DNA of 52,027 bases from JBBTIS01 sp038059855 (GTDB taxonomy: Bacteria; Elusimicrobiota; Elusimicrobia; JACQPE01), in assembly GCA_964357255.1 (NCBI GenBank), contig CAYHKQ010000003.1:1-52027 (forward strand), read 5' to 3'. Below the pieces are notes generated by a model. The model did no database searches and was not told where the DNA came from. It was given only the letters and a program-made list of their open reading frames with translations. This document shows, in pieces, positions 51,639-52,027 of the stretch (its first letter is position 1; each line of letters opens with the position of its first letter). A program made the translations under genes and the position numbers.

Positions 51639-51664
51639 GACTTTAGACTAAGACTTTAGACTAA
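51639..51664 (+). repeat. 13-bp tandem duplication
   Basis: GACTTTAGACTAA occurs twice in tandem (51639-51651 and 51652-51664), immediately after the stop of the HtrA-like gene on the minus strand. No function is apparent. Confidence 0.85.
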
Positions 51665-51671
51665 GAGCTTA

Positions 51672-52027
51672 TTACTTTTTTTTATCTTGTTTTTTTTGGC
51701 CCTCTTGGCCACGGGGGCCCTTTTGTTGGTCCTGCGCCTGGATGCTGATATATTGTTTATTCTCTCCTCTGAGGATATCAAGGACCACCCCCTCTTTAAT
51801 GCTCGCCGAGCGGGCGGCGTGTTTGAATTGGGCGATGGTTGCGGTGCGCTGGCGGTTGAGTTCGAGAATGATATCCCCGGTTTCCAGATAACCGCTCACA
51901 GGGCTGGCGCTCTCGATGGCGCCGACCATGATGCCTTCGGCGCTGGGATCAGCGCGGTTTTTACGCGCGAGCGCCTTGCCCTTGGGATTGTTCTTGATGT
52001 CGAGCAATTCGATTCCTTCCCAGACGA
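51672..52027 (-). CDS. C-terminal PDZ end of an HtrA/Do-like serine protease (partial)
   Basis: The frame is open to the right edge, so only the last about 117 codons are seen; TTG 52007 is not a real start. The sequence WEGIELLDIKNNPKG, then GIMVGAIESASPVSGYLETG and DIILELNRQRTATIAQFKHA is a PDZ domain of the type that ends DegP/DegQ/HtrA periplasmic proteases. It closes with a Lys/Gln/Gly-rich tail (QKGPRGQEGQKKQDKKK). The protease domain would lie outside the window; other PDZ proteins such as RseP-like or CtpA-like proteases are less likely from the GDIILELN...T-x-x-F form. Confidence 0.7.
   Translation of the reverse strand, partial: VWEGIELLDIKNNPKGKALARKNRADPSAEGIMVGAIESASPVSGYLETGDIILELNRQRTATIAQFKHAARSASIKEGVVLDILRGENKQYISIQAQDQQKGPRGQEGQKKQDKKK

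Noticed and set aside
1..52027. tRNA, rRNA or known riboswitch genes
   Set aside because: Spacers over 100 bases were read on both strands; no cloverleaf with a CCA-type end, rRNA core sequence or known riboswitch consensus was recognised. A covariance-model scan would be needed to exclude them fully.

Overview
The window reads as part of a draft, probably metagenome-derived, genome of a diderm, non-model bacterium. Two runs of N (15171-15180 and 18177-18276) mark scaffold joins. Signs of an outer membrane are a PorV/UPF0164-type barrel, a TolC-like giant secreted protein, a Gram-negative-type insert in GyrB and nucleotide-sugar genes of O-antigen type. The mix of PorV-like protein, delta-60 repeats, FlgD-like C-terminal domain, LysM+FecR protein and a giant secreted ORF reminds me of Elusimicrobiota, with Omnitrophota as an alternative. 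This is inference from gene content only; no 16S gene is present.

Layout. (1) 2-7833, plus strand: the replication block dnaA (5' end cut off by the window), dnaN, dciA (DUF721), gyrB, gyrA. From dnaN on, every junction overlaps by 1-4 bases. Two DnaA-box-like sites lie between dnaA and dnaN. (2) 7860-8036: a palindromic mobile-element-like insertion between the convergent ends of gyrA and a sugar aminotransferase gene. (3) 8034-16345, minus strand: the aminotransferase, a decayed IS5-type transposase, then hisS-aspS-phoH-ybeY-queG in transcription order (hisS broken by an assembly gap), a 165-bp element with 31-bp inverted repeats, and a Crp/Fnr regulator. (4) 16418-24811, plus strand: a large secreted metalloprotease with an inserted beta-propeller, a PorV-like barrel protein directly after it, wecB, another palindromic insertion, tmk and holB. 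(5) 24798-27097: a GT-C membrane glycosyltransferase and a divergent GT2 glycosyltransferase. (6) 27124-39624, minus strand: a small SD-led gene, one giant gene of about 3,757 codons, and an unknown secreted protein behind it. (7) 39742-45238, plus strand: a sugar operon of GT-C transferase, a ColD-like PLP enzyme with His in place of the Schiff-base Lys, gmd, an epimerase/reductase and a GT2 transferase, closed by a strong terminator. (8) 45289-46916: a NACHT-type NTPase gene whose frame is broken inside a GC-rich repeat. (9) 47018-52027: a sensor histidine kinase coupled to a LysM/FecR protein, a glycine-zipper secreted protein, and the C-terminal PDZ end of an HtrA-like protease.

How the parts fit. 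Blocks 1, 3 and part of 4 are housekeeping: replication, tRNA charging, ribosome maturation, queuosine and DNA precursors. Blocks 4-9 are largely cell-surface biology: exported protease and barrel, polysaccharide sugars and transferases, a giant envelope protein and envelope sensing. The most notable items are the giant protein, the gene set predicted to make a GDP-3,6-dideoxyhexose, the protease/PorV-like pair, and a scatter of palindromic elements, two of which have apparent target duplications and one of which lies in frame inside the giant gene.
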